From NCBI GenBank assembly GCA_003712055.1, contig RHLJ01000001.1:496001-560000 (forward strand): a stretch of DNA of 64,000 nucleotides. Direction: 5' to 3'. How positions within the stretch are numbered: the stretch's first letter is position 1; each line of letters begins with the position of its first letter. Shown one piece after another: positions 50,788-59,629 of the stretch. The position numbers and the translations under genes are program-made. The DNA comes from Balneola sp. (GTDB lineage: Bacteria; Bacteroidota; Rhodothermia; Balneolales; Balneolaceae). Below the pieces are notes generated by a model. It was not told the DNA's origin and ran no database searches. It saw nothing but the letters and a program-made list of their open reading frames with translations.

Positions 50788-51678
50788 ATGAAGAATTTAT
50801 TATTACTACTTACTTCCAGCATTTTGGTACTCACTGCTTGTGACGATTATTCTCAAGGCGATTACGAGGAGTTTTATGTTGTAGAATCCTACCTGATAGC
50901 CGGACGGGCTTTACAGCAAGTTCGCCTTTCTACCACAGCCCCTGCTTTTGAATTTTATAGCTTCGAAAACACCGCTGTTGAAGGAGCTAATGTGGTTGTT
51001 CGTTTACTGGAGGAAAACGGAACCGGAATCGACTCAACCTTTACTTTCGGAATGAGGCAAGCCGGAATCTATATACCTGATTCTCCACACATTGTGCTCC
51101 CTTCCAGAACATATAGACTGGAAGTCCTGACTCAGGAAAATGAAGAAATCTCTGCTACAGCTATTGTTCCCGGTAATTTTACTGTGGTTGGAGGAATCCT
51201 TGATACACTTGTATATCAATCAACAGACCAGCTTGAAGTAACTCTTTCAGAAAGCTCATATCCGGGACGTCAAAATGTGTACATATTCAATACTCTTGCC
51301 GTAAATCCCGATCCGGATAACCTCACTCCTTTATATGCCGACTTTTATGATGGTGAGGACGATTTACAAGAGTTTTCAAATACAGCTTCTGGGTTACTTA
51401 ATGAAGGCAACTTCGATGTTAATTCTGATGGAAGCATCACCGTTCGTTATCCCTGGATCGCAGTGGCCTTCTATGGAGAAAATGATATTGTTGCCTCTAC
51501 AGTAGATGACAACATCTTTGACTATGTCCGGTCAGAGGAAGTCCAATTGGGTGGATCTACTCTTTCTCCTGGTGAAATTCAAAATGTGATTACTCATGTA
51601 GAAGGTGGTATAGGGCTTTTTGGAGCAATGGCTTCTGATACCATTCGGACTTTCATTAGAAGAAATCCGGATTTTTAA
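50788..51678 (+). CDS. DUF4249 lipoprotein, receptor partner
   Basis: A 296-residue lipoprotein (KNLLLLLTSSILVLTACDD, lipobox LTAC) of the DUF4249 family, with beta-rich body: YEEFYVVESYLIAGRALQQV, VEGANVVVRLLEENGTGIDS, and PSRTYRLEVLTQENEEISAT. Such proteins probably cap or feed the adjacent TonB receptor, much as SusD does. It lies between the receptor (four-base gap) and a DUF4159 gene (12-base gap). Confidence 0.92.
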   Translation: MKNLLLLLTSSILVLTACDDYSQGDYEEFYVVESYLIAGRALQQVRLSTTAPAFEFYSFENTAVEGANVVVRLLEENGTGIDSTFTFGMRQAGIYIPDSPHIVLPSRTYRLEVLTQENEEISATAIVPGNFTVVGGILDTLVYQSTDQLEVTLSESSYPGRQNVYIFNTLAVNPDPDNLTPLYADFYDGEDDLQEFSNTASGLLNEGNFDVNSDGSITVRYPWIAVAFYGENDIVASTVDDNIFDYVRSEEVQLGGSTLSPGEIQNVITHVEGGIGLFGAMASDTIRTFIRRNPDF

Positions 51679-51690
51679 TACATTGCCATC

Positions 51691-52356
51691 ATGCGATTAG
51701 TACCAATACTTTTATCGTTTTTCTTTTTTACCTCCGGGCTTGTTTATGCACAGGATATAAATGGTTTCGAAATAGCCCGCGTTAAATATAGAGGTGGAGG
51801 GGATTGGTACAATGACCCATCTTCACTATCCAACCTTATCCGCTACACCAACCAGTATGTGCCTATTAGCATTAATGGGAACTATGAAGATGTTTCACTG
51901 GGAAGTACCGACATTCACTCCTACCCTTTTCTGTTTTTAACCGGCCATGGAACTATTACAACGAACAACACTGAAGTTCGAAACCTTAGAAAGTACTTGG
52001 ATAACGGAGGCTTTTTGTATGTGGATGATGATTATGGGCTGGATGAGCACGTAAGGCAGCTGCTAAAAGAAGTATACCCTGATGAAGAGCTTATTGAGCT
52101 CCCTTTTAATCATCCCATTTATAACCAGGTATTCGAATTCAACAATGGGCTTCCTAAAATCCATGAACATGATAATCAGTCTCCCAAGGGATTTGGACTC
52201 TTCAGAAATGGACGACTAGTGGTTTTCTACACCTATGAATCAAATCTAGGAGATGGTTGGGCAGATCCCGAAGTGCATAATAATGCGCCTGATGTTAGAG
52301 AGCGTGCACTTAAAATGGGTGTCAATATTTTGGTGTATGCATTAACAAGCATTTAG
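51691..52356 (+). CDS. exported DUF4159 protein
   Basis: A 221-residue secreted protein: signal peptide (MRLVPILLSFFFFTSGLVYA), then a glutamine-amidotransferase-like DUF4159 fold, with FEIARVKYRGGGDWYNDPSS, FLFLTGHGTITTNNTEVRNL, YLDNGGFLYVDDDYGLDEHV and VGWADPEV-like ending GDGWADPEVHNN. Family members usually sit near BatA/MoxR genes; here it ends a receptor/DUF4249 operon. Catalytic ability is unproven. Confidence 0.9.
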   Translation: MRLVPILLSFFFFTSGLVYAQDINGFEIARVKYRGGGDWYNDPSSLSNLIRYTNQYVPISINGNYEDVSLGSTDIHSYPFLFLTGHGTITTNNTEVRNLRKYLDNGGFLYVDDDYGLDEHVRQLLKEVYPDEELIELPFNHPIYNQVFEFNNGLPKIHEHDNQSPKGFGLFRNGRLVVFYTYESNLGDGWADPEVHNNAPDVRERALKMGVNILVYALTSI

Positions 52357-52390
52357 AACACTCCTAAAATGAGAAAGGGGCTTCCGCCAA

Positions 52391-53200
52391 ATGCAAAATA
52401 AGACCATACTTATAACCGGCTGCCAACGGAGTGGAACTACATTATTAAATCTGATTTTAGATTCTCACCCTGAAATTCACGGAATTGATGAAGCAGACTT
52501 TAAGCTCGAATTACTTCAATCTTATCTAAACGATTCAAAATTTCATCCATATGTATCGTTTAAGCTACCTAACTTTTCTGCTGCAGTTCGCACGTTCGAG
52601 GTTCTACCTAACCTGAAGGTATTTTGGAGCATCAGAGACTACCGGGATGTAATATCTTCTATGATAAATTTGACCTTGAAAGTTAGTATGGATTCTTCCA
52701 AAACCCTGTCATGGGTTGTACACCCCAATGGAGCTCCAAAAGAAATAAAAAATTGTATCACTTCCCTTCAACATAATCTTGATGATGATCTAATGCATTT
52801 GATTGAGAAGTATAAAATTATCATTAATAATCGGTCTGTTTTAGAAAATGATAGAGAGCAACAGGTATTTATAGGAGCATTATGTTGGAGACTAAAACAA
52901 GAGCTATTAAGCCTATACGATTCAAACAAAGTAGACTATAGCATCATTTATTATGAAAACCTCATTCGAAAACCAAAAGAAGAACTTAGTAACCTCTTAA
53001 ATAGGCTAAATTTAAAATGGCACAGTGATATGCTAAATCATCACAAATTACACACTGGGATTTCAATTGGTAAAACGGATAATACAAAGCCAATCGATAG
53101 TTCAAACGCAGGTAAATGGAAGGCGTTTCTTACACCAAATGAAATTACAATAGCCGAAAAAATTTGCGCCACTATTGCGTACAGTTTTGGGTATCAATAA
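52391..53200 (+). CDS. sulfotransferase-family protein
   Basis: A 269-residue protein with the PAPS 5'-phosphosulfate loop at the N-terminus (TILITGCQRSGTTLLNLILD), a 3'-phosphate region around FWSIRDYRDVISSMINL, and a late YYENLIRKPKEELSNLLNRL helix typical of bacterial sulfotransferases. It should transfer sulfate from PAPS to a carbohydrate or other hydroxyl acceptor. AT-richness is higher than that of its neighbours, a mild hint of transfer. No PAPS-synthesis gene is in the window. Confidence 0.88.
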   Translation: MQNKTILITGCQRSGTTLLNLILDSHPEIHGIDEADFKLELLQSYLNDSKFHPYVSFKLPNFSAAVRTFEVLPNLKVFWSIRDYRDVISSMINLTLKVSMDSSKTLSWVVHPNGAPKEIKNCITSLQHNLDDDLMHLIEKYKIIINNRSVLENDREQQVFIGALCWRLKQELLSLYDSNKVDYSIIYYENLIRKPKEELSNLLNRLNLKWHSDMLNHHKLHTGISIGKTDNTKPIDSSNAGKWKAFLTPNEITIAEKICATIAYSFGYQ

Positions 53201-53224
53201 AATTTAAACTAACGAAGAAAAAAC

Positions 53225-53632
53225 ATGGGATCAGTTATACCATATCTATTTTTTCCTGGAAATTGTGAAGAAGCTTTAAACTTCTATACTAATGTATTCG
53301 GTGGAGAGGTGACTTCTCTCCAACGCTTTGGAGATGCCAACATGCCGGTTGAAGACGATTACAAAGAAAAAGTGATGCACGCCGAATTGAAATTCAATGA
53401 TACATCGCTAATGTTTTCTGATGGAGCGCCTCACAAAGGAGTAACAGCGGGTGATAATGTCCATCTCAACCTTTCTTTTACCGACGAAGCTGAAATGAAA
53501 GCCATCTGGGACAAGCTTGGTGAGGGGGGCTCAGTTCATATGGAATTACAAGATACTTTTTGGGGCGCCGTATTTGGACAGCTTGAAGATAAGTTTGGTA
53601 TCCGCTGGATGTTTAATTGTCTCAAAGGCTAA
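53225..53632 (+). CDS. VOC-superfamily (PhnB-like) protein
   Basis: A 135-residue cytoplasmic protein with paired beta-alpha-beta modules: VIPYLFFPGNCEEALNFYTN, VFGGEVTSLQRFGDA, VMHAELKFNDTSLMFSDG and FWGAVFGQLEDKFGIRWMFN. This is the PhnB-like/3-demethylubiquinone-methyltransferase-like branch of VOC proteins, of unknown substrate. Followed by an imperfect inverted repeat and the convergent dnaG. Confidence 0.92.
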   Translation: MGSVIPYLFFPGNCEEALNFYTNVFGGEVTSLQRFGDANMPVEDDYKEKVMHAELKFNDTSLMFSDGAPHKGVTAGDNVHLNLSFTDEAEMKAIWDKLGEGGSVHMELQDTFWGAVFGQLEDKFGIRWMFNCLKG

Positions 53633-53643
53633 CAAATAACAAT

Positions 53644-53713
53644 GGTTCAATTTTCAACTAAGAATGGGAATAAAATTCTACCAATTCTTAATTGAAAAAT
53701 TGATAATTGAACA
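53644..53713. repeat. imperfect AT-rich inverted repeat between convergent genes
   Basis: GGTTCAATTTTCAACTAAGA (from 53644) pairs with a right arm around 53683-53713 containing TTCTTAATTGAAAA and TTGAAC, with a small insertion. It is just past the VOC stop and 14 bases before the end of dnaG. Confidence 0.65.
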
Positions 53714-53726
53714 TTGAGTAATTGAT

Positions 53727-55730
53727 TCACTCCCCTTTCATCTTATACTCAAACACCTTCTCATTCACCACATTCTCTGAAGTTCCTTCCGGGTCGGGAT
53801 AAAAGTCATCGGAATCGGTACGTTCTCTGATTGTGATCTTAGACTGAACATCTGCCTGTACCTGTATAATCTTTTTCTTCTCTTCATCATCAGCCACTTT
53901 ATATTTTTCAGATAACTCGGTAAGCTTGTTTTTGAAAAAATTCAACTCCAGGGTTTTAATAGTGCTCTTGGCAGTCCGATAAGGATTTTTATCCTTTTCA
54001 TATTTCAGCCCTACTTTCTCATGATGCCGTTCGCTGGCTGAATGTTGTTCAAGAAATACATCGCCTACTAAGCGTGGGAATGGGTCAGGTTTTCCTGAGT
54101 AAGTATCAAAAGAAATTTCCTCACCGTTCTTATATCGTTCCACTATATCACTGTAGAACATCCTAAGCTCTTCATCTTCAAATAATCGATCATTAGTCAA
54201 AGAACAAATATAGGTCACCATATCCTTACCATAGCTAACCATTAAGCGAATTAACTCTTTCTCGTAATGTGGTTTTTTCGAAGGTGATGGTACTGGAAGA
54301 TCGCCTTCAAGTGGAATCATTTCTGAAACATGACTTTCCAGTGGTGGAATCTGTTCAGACTCTCTTGATGCTCGAAATTCTTCCCTTTGCTTAGATCGTT
54401 GCTCTTCTCTCCTTTTTACTGATCGAACCCGTTCCAATTCTTCAAACAACTCACGATCTGAACCTCTTCGGTATTTCTGTGTGCGTTGATGGAGATGTTG
54501 AACATAGGTCTGCCTCTTAATTTCTTCCTTTATGTTTGCTATAGCCTCCAGAATCTCTGTGATCACCTTACTCTGTTGAGAAGGATTATCCATCCGCTGC
54601 TCTTCTTCTGCTTTCAGAATCAGGAAGTCCACGAAATCTCGGCCTTCTTTCTGTTTCATTTCCACAAAAGACTCTTTTCCGAATTGCTTTACAAATGAAT
54701 CGGGGTCCTCTCCATCCGGAAGCTCCAATAATTCAACATCCATTCCTTCAGCCAAAGCAATATCAATTCCCCGCTTCATCGCATTTTGACCGGCATTGTC
54801 CGCATCATAGATCATGGTGATTTTTTCACCATAGCGATAAAGAACCTTCATTTGTCCTGGAGTCAGGGCAGTACCCGAACTCGCCACAACATTTGAGATC
54901 CCATGCTGATTCAATGTGATTACATCGGTATATCCCTCAACCAGGATTACCTCTTTATGCTTTCTGATCTCATTCTTGGCGAAGTTAACCCCATACACTA
55001 CCTCGCTTTTGTTATACACTTTGGTTTGTGCAGAATTGATGTACTTGGCCGTCTTCTCATTTCCAAGTACACGACCTGCAAAGGCAATTACTTTATTAGT
55101 AGGTCCAAAAATTGGAAACATGAGCCTGCCCCGAAAGGTGTCATAATATCCTTCTCCTCGTTTGCTAGGCTTTATGAGATCAGCTTCAACCAGGTATTGC
55201 TCGTCAACTCCTGCCTTTTTGGCCGCAAGCCATAAGTCGGATCCTCCAGAGGGTGCATAACCAAGACCAAAACTTTTAATGGTGTTACCTGTGTATCCCC
55301 TTTTATCCAAATACTCTAATGCCTTTTTTGCTTCAGGATTCTTCATAAGGTTTAGGTAGTAATAATGACCAGCGTACACTAATGCGTGGTAAATTCCCTC
55401 TTTGAGCTGGTTGCTTTCACTCTGTTCAGGACTTTGCTCTTCTTCAGGAATAAATACACCATACCGATCTGCCAGTTGGCGTACGGCTTCATTGAAACCA
55501 ACGCCTTCTTGATCCATAACAAATTTGAATACGTCACCGGTTTCGCCACATCCAAAGCACTTATAAATTCCCAGGCGCGGAGTAACATGAAAAGAAGGCG
55601 TTTTCTCATTGTGATAAGGGCATAATCCAATAAACCCACTCCCCGACTTTTTGAGCTTAACGTAATCAGAAATTACTTCGACTATATCGGCTGCATCACG
55701 AACTTCTTCTTTCTTGGCATCTGAAATCAT
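53727..55730 (-). CDS. dnaG: DNA primase
   Basis: Makes RNA primers for replication. 667 residues from ATG 55730 (a TTG two codons earlier is also open). The CHC2 zinc finger is CPYH...CFGC with Cys37, His40, Cys58 and Cys61. The catalytic N-domain shows DTFRGRLMFPIFGPTNKVIA and VIAFAGRVLG; the Toprim domain has VILVEGYTDVITLNQHGISN and MIYDADNAGQNAMKRGID. A long charged region (RREEQRSKQREEFRASRES) leads to the DnaB-interacting C-domain. Length is normal for the phylum. Confidence 0.97.
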   Translation of the reverse strand: MISDAKKEEVRDAADIVEVISDYVKLKKSGSGFIGLCPYHNEKTPSFHVTPRLGIYKCFGCGETGDVFKFVMDQEGVGFNEAVRQLADRYGVFIPEEEQSPEQSESNQLKEGIYHALVYAGHYYYLNLMKNPEAKKALEYLDKRGYTGNTIKSFGLGYAPSGGSDLWLAAKKAGVDEQYLVEADLIKPSKRGEGYYDTFRGRLMFPIFGPTNKVIAFAGRVLGNEKTAKYINSAQTKVYNKSEVVYGVNFAKNEIRKHKEVILVEGYTDVITLNQHGISNVVASSGTALTPGQMKVLYRYGEKITMIYDADNAGQNAMKRGIDIALAEGMDVELLELPDGEDPDSFVKQFGKESFVEMKQKEGRDFVDFLILKAEEEQRMDNPSQQSKVITEILEAIANIKEEIKRQTYVQHLHQRTQKYRRGSDRELFEELERVRSVKRREEQRSKQREEFRASRESEQIPPLESHVSEMIPLEGDLPVPSPSKKPHYEKELIRLMVSYGKDMVTYICSLTNDRLFEDEELRMFYSDIVERYKNGEEISFDTYSGKPDPFPRLVGDVFLEQHSASERHHEKVGLKYEKDKNPYRTAKSTIKTLELNFFKNKLTELSEKYKVADDEEKKKIIQVQADVQSKITIRERTDSDDFYPDPEGTSENVVNEKVFEYKMKGE

Positions 55731-55747
55731 TTTCAATTATAGTAACA

Positions 55748-55839
55748 AAGGCTCAAAGGCACAAAGGGGCAGAGGGGTAAAGTTTTGGCAAAATAAGCCC
55801 CCATCTTAGACCCTCTGCCCCTTTGCCCCTTTGGGCCTT
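55748..55839. repeat. 29-bp-armed purine/pyrimidine inverted repeat between dnaG and sucD
   Basis: Left arm 55748-55776 (AAGGCTCAAAGGCACAAAGG, then GGCAGAGGG) pairs with 55811-55839 with three mismatches; spacer 34 bases. It lies in the shared upstream region of two divergent genes, so it is not a terminator for either. The arms are G-rich and internally repetitive (CAAAGG words). Confidence 0.8.
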
Positions 55840-55946
55840 ATACTTCCTGGCAATTTTAACCATAATTATGCTTCAACCACTTAGCTACTTTGTGAACTAG
55901 CCCGTATATTCCTGCCCTCAAAATCCAGAATTTTAAAACACAAATA

Positions 55947-56816
55947 ATGAGCGTATTAGTCGGAAAAGATACCCGCCTTGTTGTACAGGGATTCACAGGA
56001 AGCGAAGGTAGCTTCCATGCAGGTCAAATGATTGAATATGGAACCACTATTATTGGTGGTGTTACTCCCGGAAAAGGAGGGCAAACTCATTTAGATCGTC
56101 CTGTCTTTAACACGGTTGCTGACGCCGTTGAAAAAGAAGGTGCTAATACCTCAGTCATTTTTGTACCCCCCGCTTTCGCCGCTGATGCTATTTCAGAAGC
56201 TGCTTTTGCTGGTATTGAAGTAATTATTTGTATCACGGAAGGCATTCCAGTTAAAGATATGATTATGGCAAAGCAGGTGGTAAAAAGCCGTGGAGCTATA
56301 CTTGTAGGTCCAAACTGCCCCGGAGTAATTACTCCAGGCGAAGCTAAAATTGGAATCATGCCTGGTAACATCTTTTCCCCCGGTTCTGTTGGATTAATTT
56401 CCCGATCTGGTACGCTTACCTACGAAGCAGTTGATCAGCTTACTAAAGTGGGATTAGGCCAAAGTACTGCAATTGGTATTGGTGGTGACCCGGTAATTGG
56501 TACTACTCACCTTGATGCAGTTAAACTATTCCAGGATGACCCGGATACTGAGTCTATCGTTCTTATTGGTGAAATTGGTGGCTCAGCTGAAGAAGAAGCT
56601 GCTGCTTATATCAAAGAGCATGTGACCAAGCCAGTAGTTGCGTTTATTGCGGGATCAACCGCGCCTCCGGGACGAAGAATGGGACATGCTGGTGCTATCA
56701 TTGCTGGAGGTAAAGGAACTGCTCAGGAAAAGAAAAGAGCCCTTGCTGAAGCAGGTATCACTGTTGTTGAAAGTCCTGCCGATATTGGTGAGACTTTGAA
56801 GGGTGTACTGGTTTAA
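55947..56816 (+). CDS. sucD: succinyl-CoA synthetase alpha subunit
   Basis: TCA-cycle enzyme subunit carrying the phospho-histidine; works with SucC, which is not in this window. 289 residues: CoA-binding Rossmann domain at the N-terminus ([39 protein letters not shown]), [20 protein letters not shown], and the active-site loop [20 protein letters not shown] with His247. Length is typical. Only six bases separate its stop from the convergent GNAT gene. Confidence 0.97.
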   Translation: MSVLVGKDTRLVVQGFTGSEGSFHAGQMIEYGTTIIGGVTPGKGGQTHLDRPVFNTVADAVEKEGANTSVIFVPPAFAADAISEAAFAGIEVIICITEGIPVKDMIMAKQVVKSRGAILVGPNCPGVITPGEAKIGIMPGNIFSPGSVGLISRSGTLTYEAVDQLTKVGLGQSTAIGIGGDPVIGTTHLDAVKLFQDDPDTESIVLIGEIGGSAEEEAAAYIKEHVTKPVVAFIAGSTAPPGRRMGHAGAIIAGGKGTAQEKKRALAEAGITVVESPADIGETLKGVLV

Positions 56817-56822
56817 ATAGCT

Positions 56823-57686
56823 TTACCCCAATTCAAAGGTAGTAATCCCGAAAACTCTATTAATATCAACTTCGGGATTTCCTCCGTAGTACATTCGGGC
56901 ACATTCAAACACATATTTGGCGTCGTATTTTTTCACTAACTCTAGGGCGCCTTTATTTGTGGTTGGGATATCCAGATAAACAGGATCCCCAATCACGCTA
57001 TTCAAGCACGCCTTATATAGCTCTTGCGCTACTATCTCATTATTCGCGAAAAGAGGCCCAATTTTATATCCTGATTCAACCTCTCGGATTACCGCATAGC
57101 CGTCTATTTCATCTCCATTCGAGTACTTAAAAAATTGACTATCAGGAAGTTTAAACCACTTGGATAAAAACTGTGCTCTTTCATAGCCAAAACATTTAGT
57201 ATCGAATTCTAAAATCAGATAGAACTCCTCAGGTTCAATGTTGGATATGTTTTCACTTACAGGAAAGCTTTTCCCAATACACTCATACCGTTCATCTATA
57301 AAAGCAATTTCAAAGCCCCCCTTCTGATAAAAAGGCTGCATTGCAACCACGCCATCCATTCCTATTATCGCTCCTTTGTTGAGTCTTTCAATCAATTTAT
57401 CCCGACGTAAATACCAAAGTTTGTTTCCAATTCCTTTACCCCGGAAATCGGGATGCACAATAAATAAACCCATAAAGCCATAGTTTCCGCTATAGGAGAC
57501 AATGGCTCCTCCGGCGATAAGTCTATCTTTATAAAAAAAACCATAAAAGCCATCCGGATCGGCTTTGTAGAAGGCTTCGTAATCGTGCTTGCCGGGATTC
57601 CATCCTTCCTCCATAGCCCAGCCCACCAGGGTTTTAACTCCTTCCAGGTCTAGTAACCTCAGATTTAAACTTTCAACATCAATCAT
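56823..57686 (-). CDS. GNAT-family N-acetyltransferase (two-part)
   Basis: A 287-residue protein with an N-terminal GNAT domain about 1-130: YGFMGLFIVHPDFRGKGIGN carries the acetyl-CoA loop (R/Q-x-x-G-x-G/A). The C-terminal half (from about 150) is a second, GNAT-like or DUF-type module (YERAQFLSKWFKLPDSQFFK, YAVIREVESGYKIGPLFANN), as in YitH-like proteins. The acceptor is unknown. It is the last gene of a six- or seven-gene minus-strand accessory run. Confidence 0.88.
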   Translation of the reverse strand: MIDVESLNLRLLDLEGVKTLVGWAMEEGWNPGKHDYEAFYKADPDGFYGFFYKDRLIAGGAIVSYSGNYGFMGLFIVHPDFRGKGIGNKLWYLRRDKLIERLNKGAIIGMDGVVAMQPFYQKGGFEIAFIDERYECIGKSFPVSENISNIEPEEFYLILEFDTKCFGYERAQFLSKWFKLPDSQFFKYSNGDEIDGYAVIREVESGYKIGPLFANNEIVAQELYKACLNSVIGDPVYLDIPTTNKGALELVKKYDAKYVFECARMYYGGNPEVDINRVFGITTFELG

Positions 57687-57707
57687 TTCGATAAAATATG
57701 GATAGAG

Positions 57708-58355
57708 TTATTCTTTTAGTCGCTCATTGGTTAGTGTTATCAATCTTTCAATCTCATTCAATAAGTGATCTTTATTATCTTCAATAAACCTTTCTGAATC
57801 GGGTGTAAGGGAAACAGGATTTACAATCAAATTCTTCCAAAGTTTGTAATGCACTAACCTCCGATTTAAATACCATTTGTAGTTTGAGTAGTTTTCGGTA
57901 AAGCTGCCCGCCTCAAATCTGAAAATATTTTCATAGTCGAATGCTGGAGCCATTTCTACATTTAAAGCTCCCGTCCACTCATTTTCAATTCTGTTGACAC
58001 ATTCAACTACCTCAAAAATCCCATCAAAATCTATATCTGTTATCAGGTATCTGTTTAATGGAATTCCGTGGTACTCAGGAGAGTCCTTTTTTAATTGTTC
58101 TATCAGGGATTTTGCCTGTTTAAGATTTTCTTGTGCAAATGAAACAGCAGATAACCCGAATAGAAAACAGATAAGAAAAATTGTATAAGCGGCAGTTCGC
58201 AGAATAATTTCACACCTTGCTTTTTCAATTATCCGCGCCTTCTCTTCTTCAAAAAGAGTTTTCCACTCAGGATTTTGATCTACCAATTCAACCGGAAATA
58301 GTCGGTTCCAGTCCTCTCTTGTTAGATCGCTAAGTTTCTTCTTCATATCCCTCAT
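57708..58355 (-). CDS. chimeric gene: GrpB-like N-terminal remnant fused to an exported protein
   Basis: A 215-residue reading frame of two unlike parts. Residues about 4-45 (KKLSDLTREDWNRLFPVELV, then NPEWKTLFEEEKARI) look like the start of a GrpB/UPF0157-family protein, but the family's downstream core (the HIGSTAVPG-like motif) is missing. From about 50 it continues directly into what resembles a signal peptide (TIFLICFLFGLSAVSFAQ) and a mature exported domain of about 140 residues (PLNRYLITDIDFDGIFEVVE) that I do not recognise. The frame overlaps the DUF5071 gene by 26 bases (17 from the second ATG). A deletion joining two genes is the simplest reading; the internal signal may make export inefficient. 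Confidence 0.7.
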   Translation of the reverse strand: MRDMKKKLSDLTREDWNRLFPVELVDQNPEWKTLFEEEKARIIEKARCEIILRTAAYTIFLICFLFGLSAVSFAQENLKQAKSLIEQLKKDSPEYHGIPLNRYLITDIDFDGIFEVVECVNRIENEWTGALNVEMAPAFDYENIFRFEAGSFTENYSNYKWYLNRRLVHYKLWKNLIVNPVSLTPDSERFIEDNKDHLLNEIERLITLTNERLKE

Positions 58356-58743
58356 TTACAATCTCCATTGCTATATGGTGTAAATCATTTTCTTTTTCTC
58401 CAAAGGTGGGATTTTTAGCAATTCTTTCTATTTCTGAAAATAGAACTGGGCCTAATGGTTTTCTAGAATCTTTTATAATGTGCAAACAATAAAACTTCCA
58501 TATTTGATCCTCTCCTTTAAGGATTTCGATAAAGTAAGAAGATAGATGCTCAAAGATTGAAATGAGATAATCAGCTATCGGTACCGAAACTGGCCAGTTC
58601 ATATCTTGAACCCATTCCAATAATTCGGGAATAATGTTTTTTATTTCTGAATAAGAATAGTTTTTCAGGCTCTCTGCCGTTTCTAAATCATGTTTATCCT
58701 TTGGAAGTAACGCTTCTAAATCTATTTTTCTATCTCCAACCAC
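58330..58743 (-). CDS. DUF5071-like protein
   Basis: A 137-residue cytoplasmic protein from GTG 58743: LEALLPKDKHDLETAESLKN, IIPELLEWVQDMNWPVSVPI and WKFYCLHIIKDSRKPLGPVL match the DUF5071 pattern as I know it. It is alpha-helical, HEAT-like, and without catalytic motifs. It overlaps the upstream VOC gene by 22 bases and the downstream chimeric gene by 26, so the run is translated as a coupled operon. Confidence 0.82.
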   Translation of the reverse strand: MVGDRKIDLEALLPKDKHDLETAESLKNYSYSEIKNIIPELLEWVQDMNWPVSVPIADYLISIFEHLSSYFIEILKGEDQIWKFYCLHIIKDSRKPLGPVLFSEIERIAKNPTFGEKENDLHHIAMEIVNEGYEEET

Positions 58744-59174
58744 TGTTCATAGCTAAGTATACCTTGTTCGGGCCGTGCTTTCCCCTCTAAAATCCCAATG
58801 AACTCAAGAGGGTGCCCATCCGGGTCATTAAAATAAATGGCTATTGCTGGCATCCAGGCAAAGACCATAGGACGATCCGTGCCGTCACTCAGGAAATTCC
58901 AGTACTCCAGGTTATGCGACTTAAGAAAATCAACGGATTCATTGAGTATCCATTTAGGTTCACATTCAAAAGCAAAATGACGTTGTTCGATTTCTTCTTT
59001 GGGTTTCTCCCAAAGTCCCAACATGGCTTGTTTATCCTCACCAATCCAAAAGAAAGCTGCCCTTCGTTTCTCTTCGTAATGACATTGTGTTAACCCAAGT
59101 ACTTCTCCATAAAACTTAATTGAGCGTTCTATATTTTCAACGAATAAATGGGTCTCGTAAAGGCCTTTGATCAT
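58722..59174 (-). CDS. VOC-superfamily glyoxalase-like protein
   Basis: A 150-residue protein from ATG 59174, chosen because MIKGLYETHLFVENIERSIK is the family's normal start and the ATG forms an ATGA overlap with the upstream stop. VOC metal-type motifs: ETHLFVENIERSIKFYGEVL, FFWIGEDKQAMLGLW, FAFECEPKW and AIYFNDPDGHPLEFIGIL. It may be a glyoxalase or antibiotic-resistance-like dioxygenase fold; substrate unknown. Confidence 0.9.
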   Translation of the reverse strand: MIKGLYETHLFVENIERSIKFYGEVLGLTQCHYEEKRRAAFFWIGEDKQAMLGLWEKPKEEIEQRHFAFECEPKWILNESVDFLKSHNLEYWNFLSDGTDRPMVFAWMPAIAIYFNDPDGHPLEFIGILEGKARPEQGILSYEQWLEIEK

Positions 59175-59578
59175 TTTGGGTCTATTCGTTTTACAGATCC
59201 TGCACAAACATCACCTTCCTCAATTCCGGTCAGCCAAATTTGTAGTTTCTCAATCCTTTCGGTTGTTAATTCAGTCATATAGTATGAAATACACATAGGA
59301 TAAACACTTCCATAAAAGCCTTGCTCCTTTTCCGGATATTTCAACCTCAATTCAGAATCACGGTATTCTATCCAATTGCGTTGAGAAACTTTTAAAGCCT
59401 CAACAAAAGAAGAGTCGCTTGAGTATTCTTGCAGTATCTTTTGATATACTTGATTTAATTCAGCATCTGCTATTTTGTAAGCCTCAGCGGCTTCTTTATT
59501 CATTTGTGTCTGAGTTTGACCAAACGAGCTTACAGTGCAAAAAAAAGTTATAAATAGTATTGCTAATAGATTTTGCAT
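59171..59578 (-). CDS. DUF1311 (LprI-like) exported protein, copy 1
   Basis: A 135-residue secreted protein: signal peptide (QNLLAILFITFFCTVSSFGQ) and a DUF1311/LprI-type domain: AEAYKIADAELNQVYQKILQ, FVEALKVSQRNWIEYRDSEL, and a C-terminal cysteine pair region (YPMCISYYMTELTTERIEKL, DVCAGS). LprI-family proteins inhibit lysozyme in some bacteria; here that is only a family hint. A close second copy lies at 60552-60953, with an unrelated exported gene between. Confidence 0.9.
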   Translation of the reverse strand: MQNLLAILFITFFCTVSSFGQTQTQMNKEAAEAYKIADAELNQVYQKILQEYSSDSSFVEALKVSQRNWIEYRDSELRLKYPEKEQGFYGSVYPMCISYYMTELTTERIEKLQIWLTGIEEGDVCAGSVKRIDPK

Positions 59579-59629
59579 AGTTATTACTAGCCTTAATTCA
59601 GATTATAAAGTTATGAACTAACTGATACT

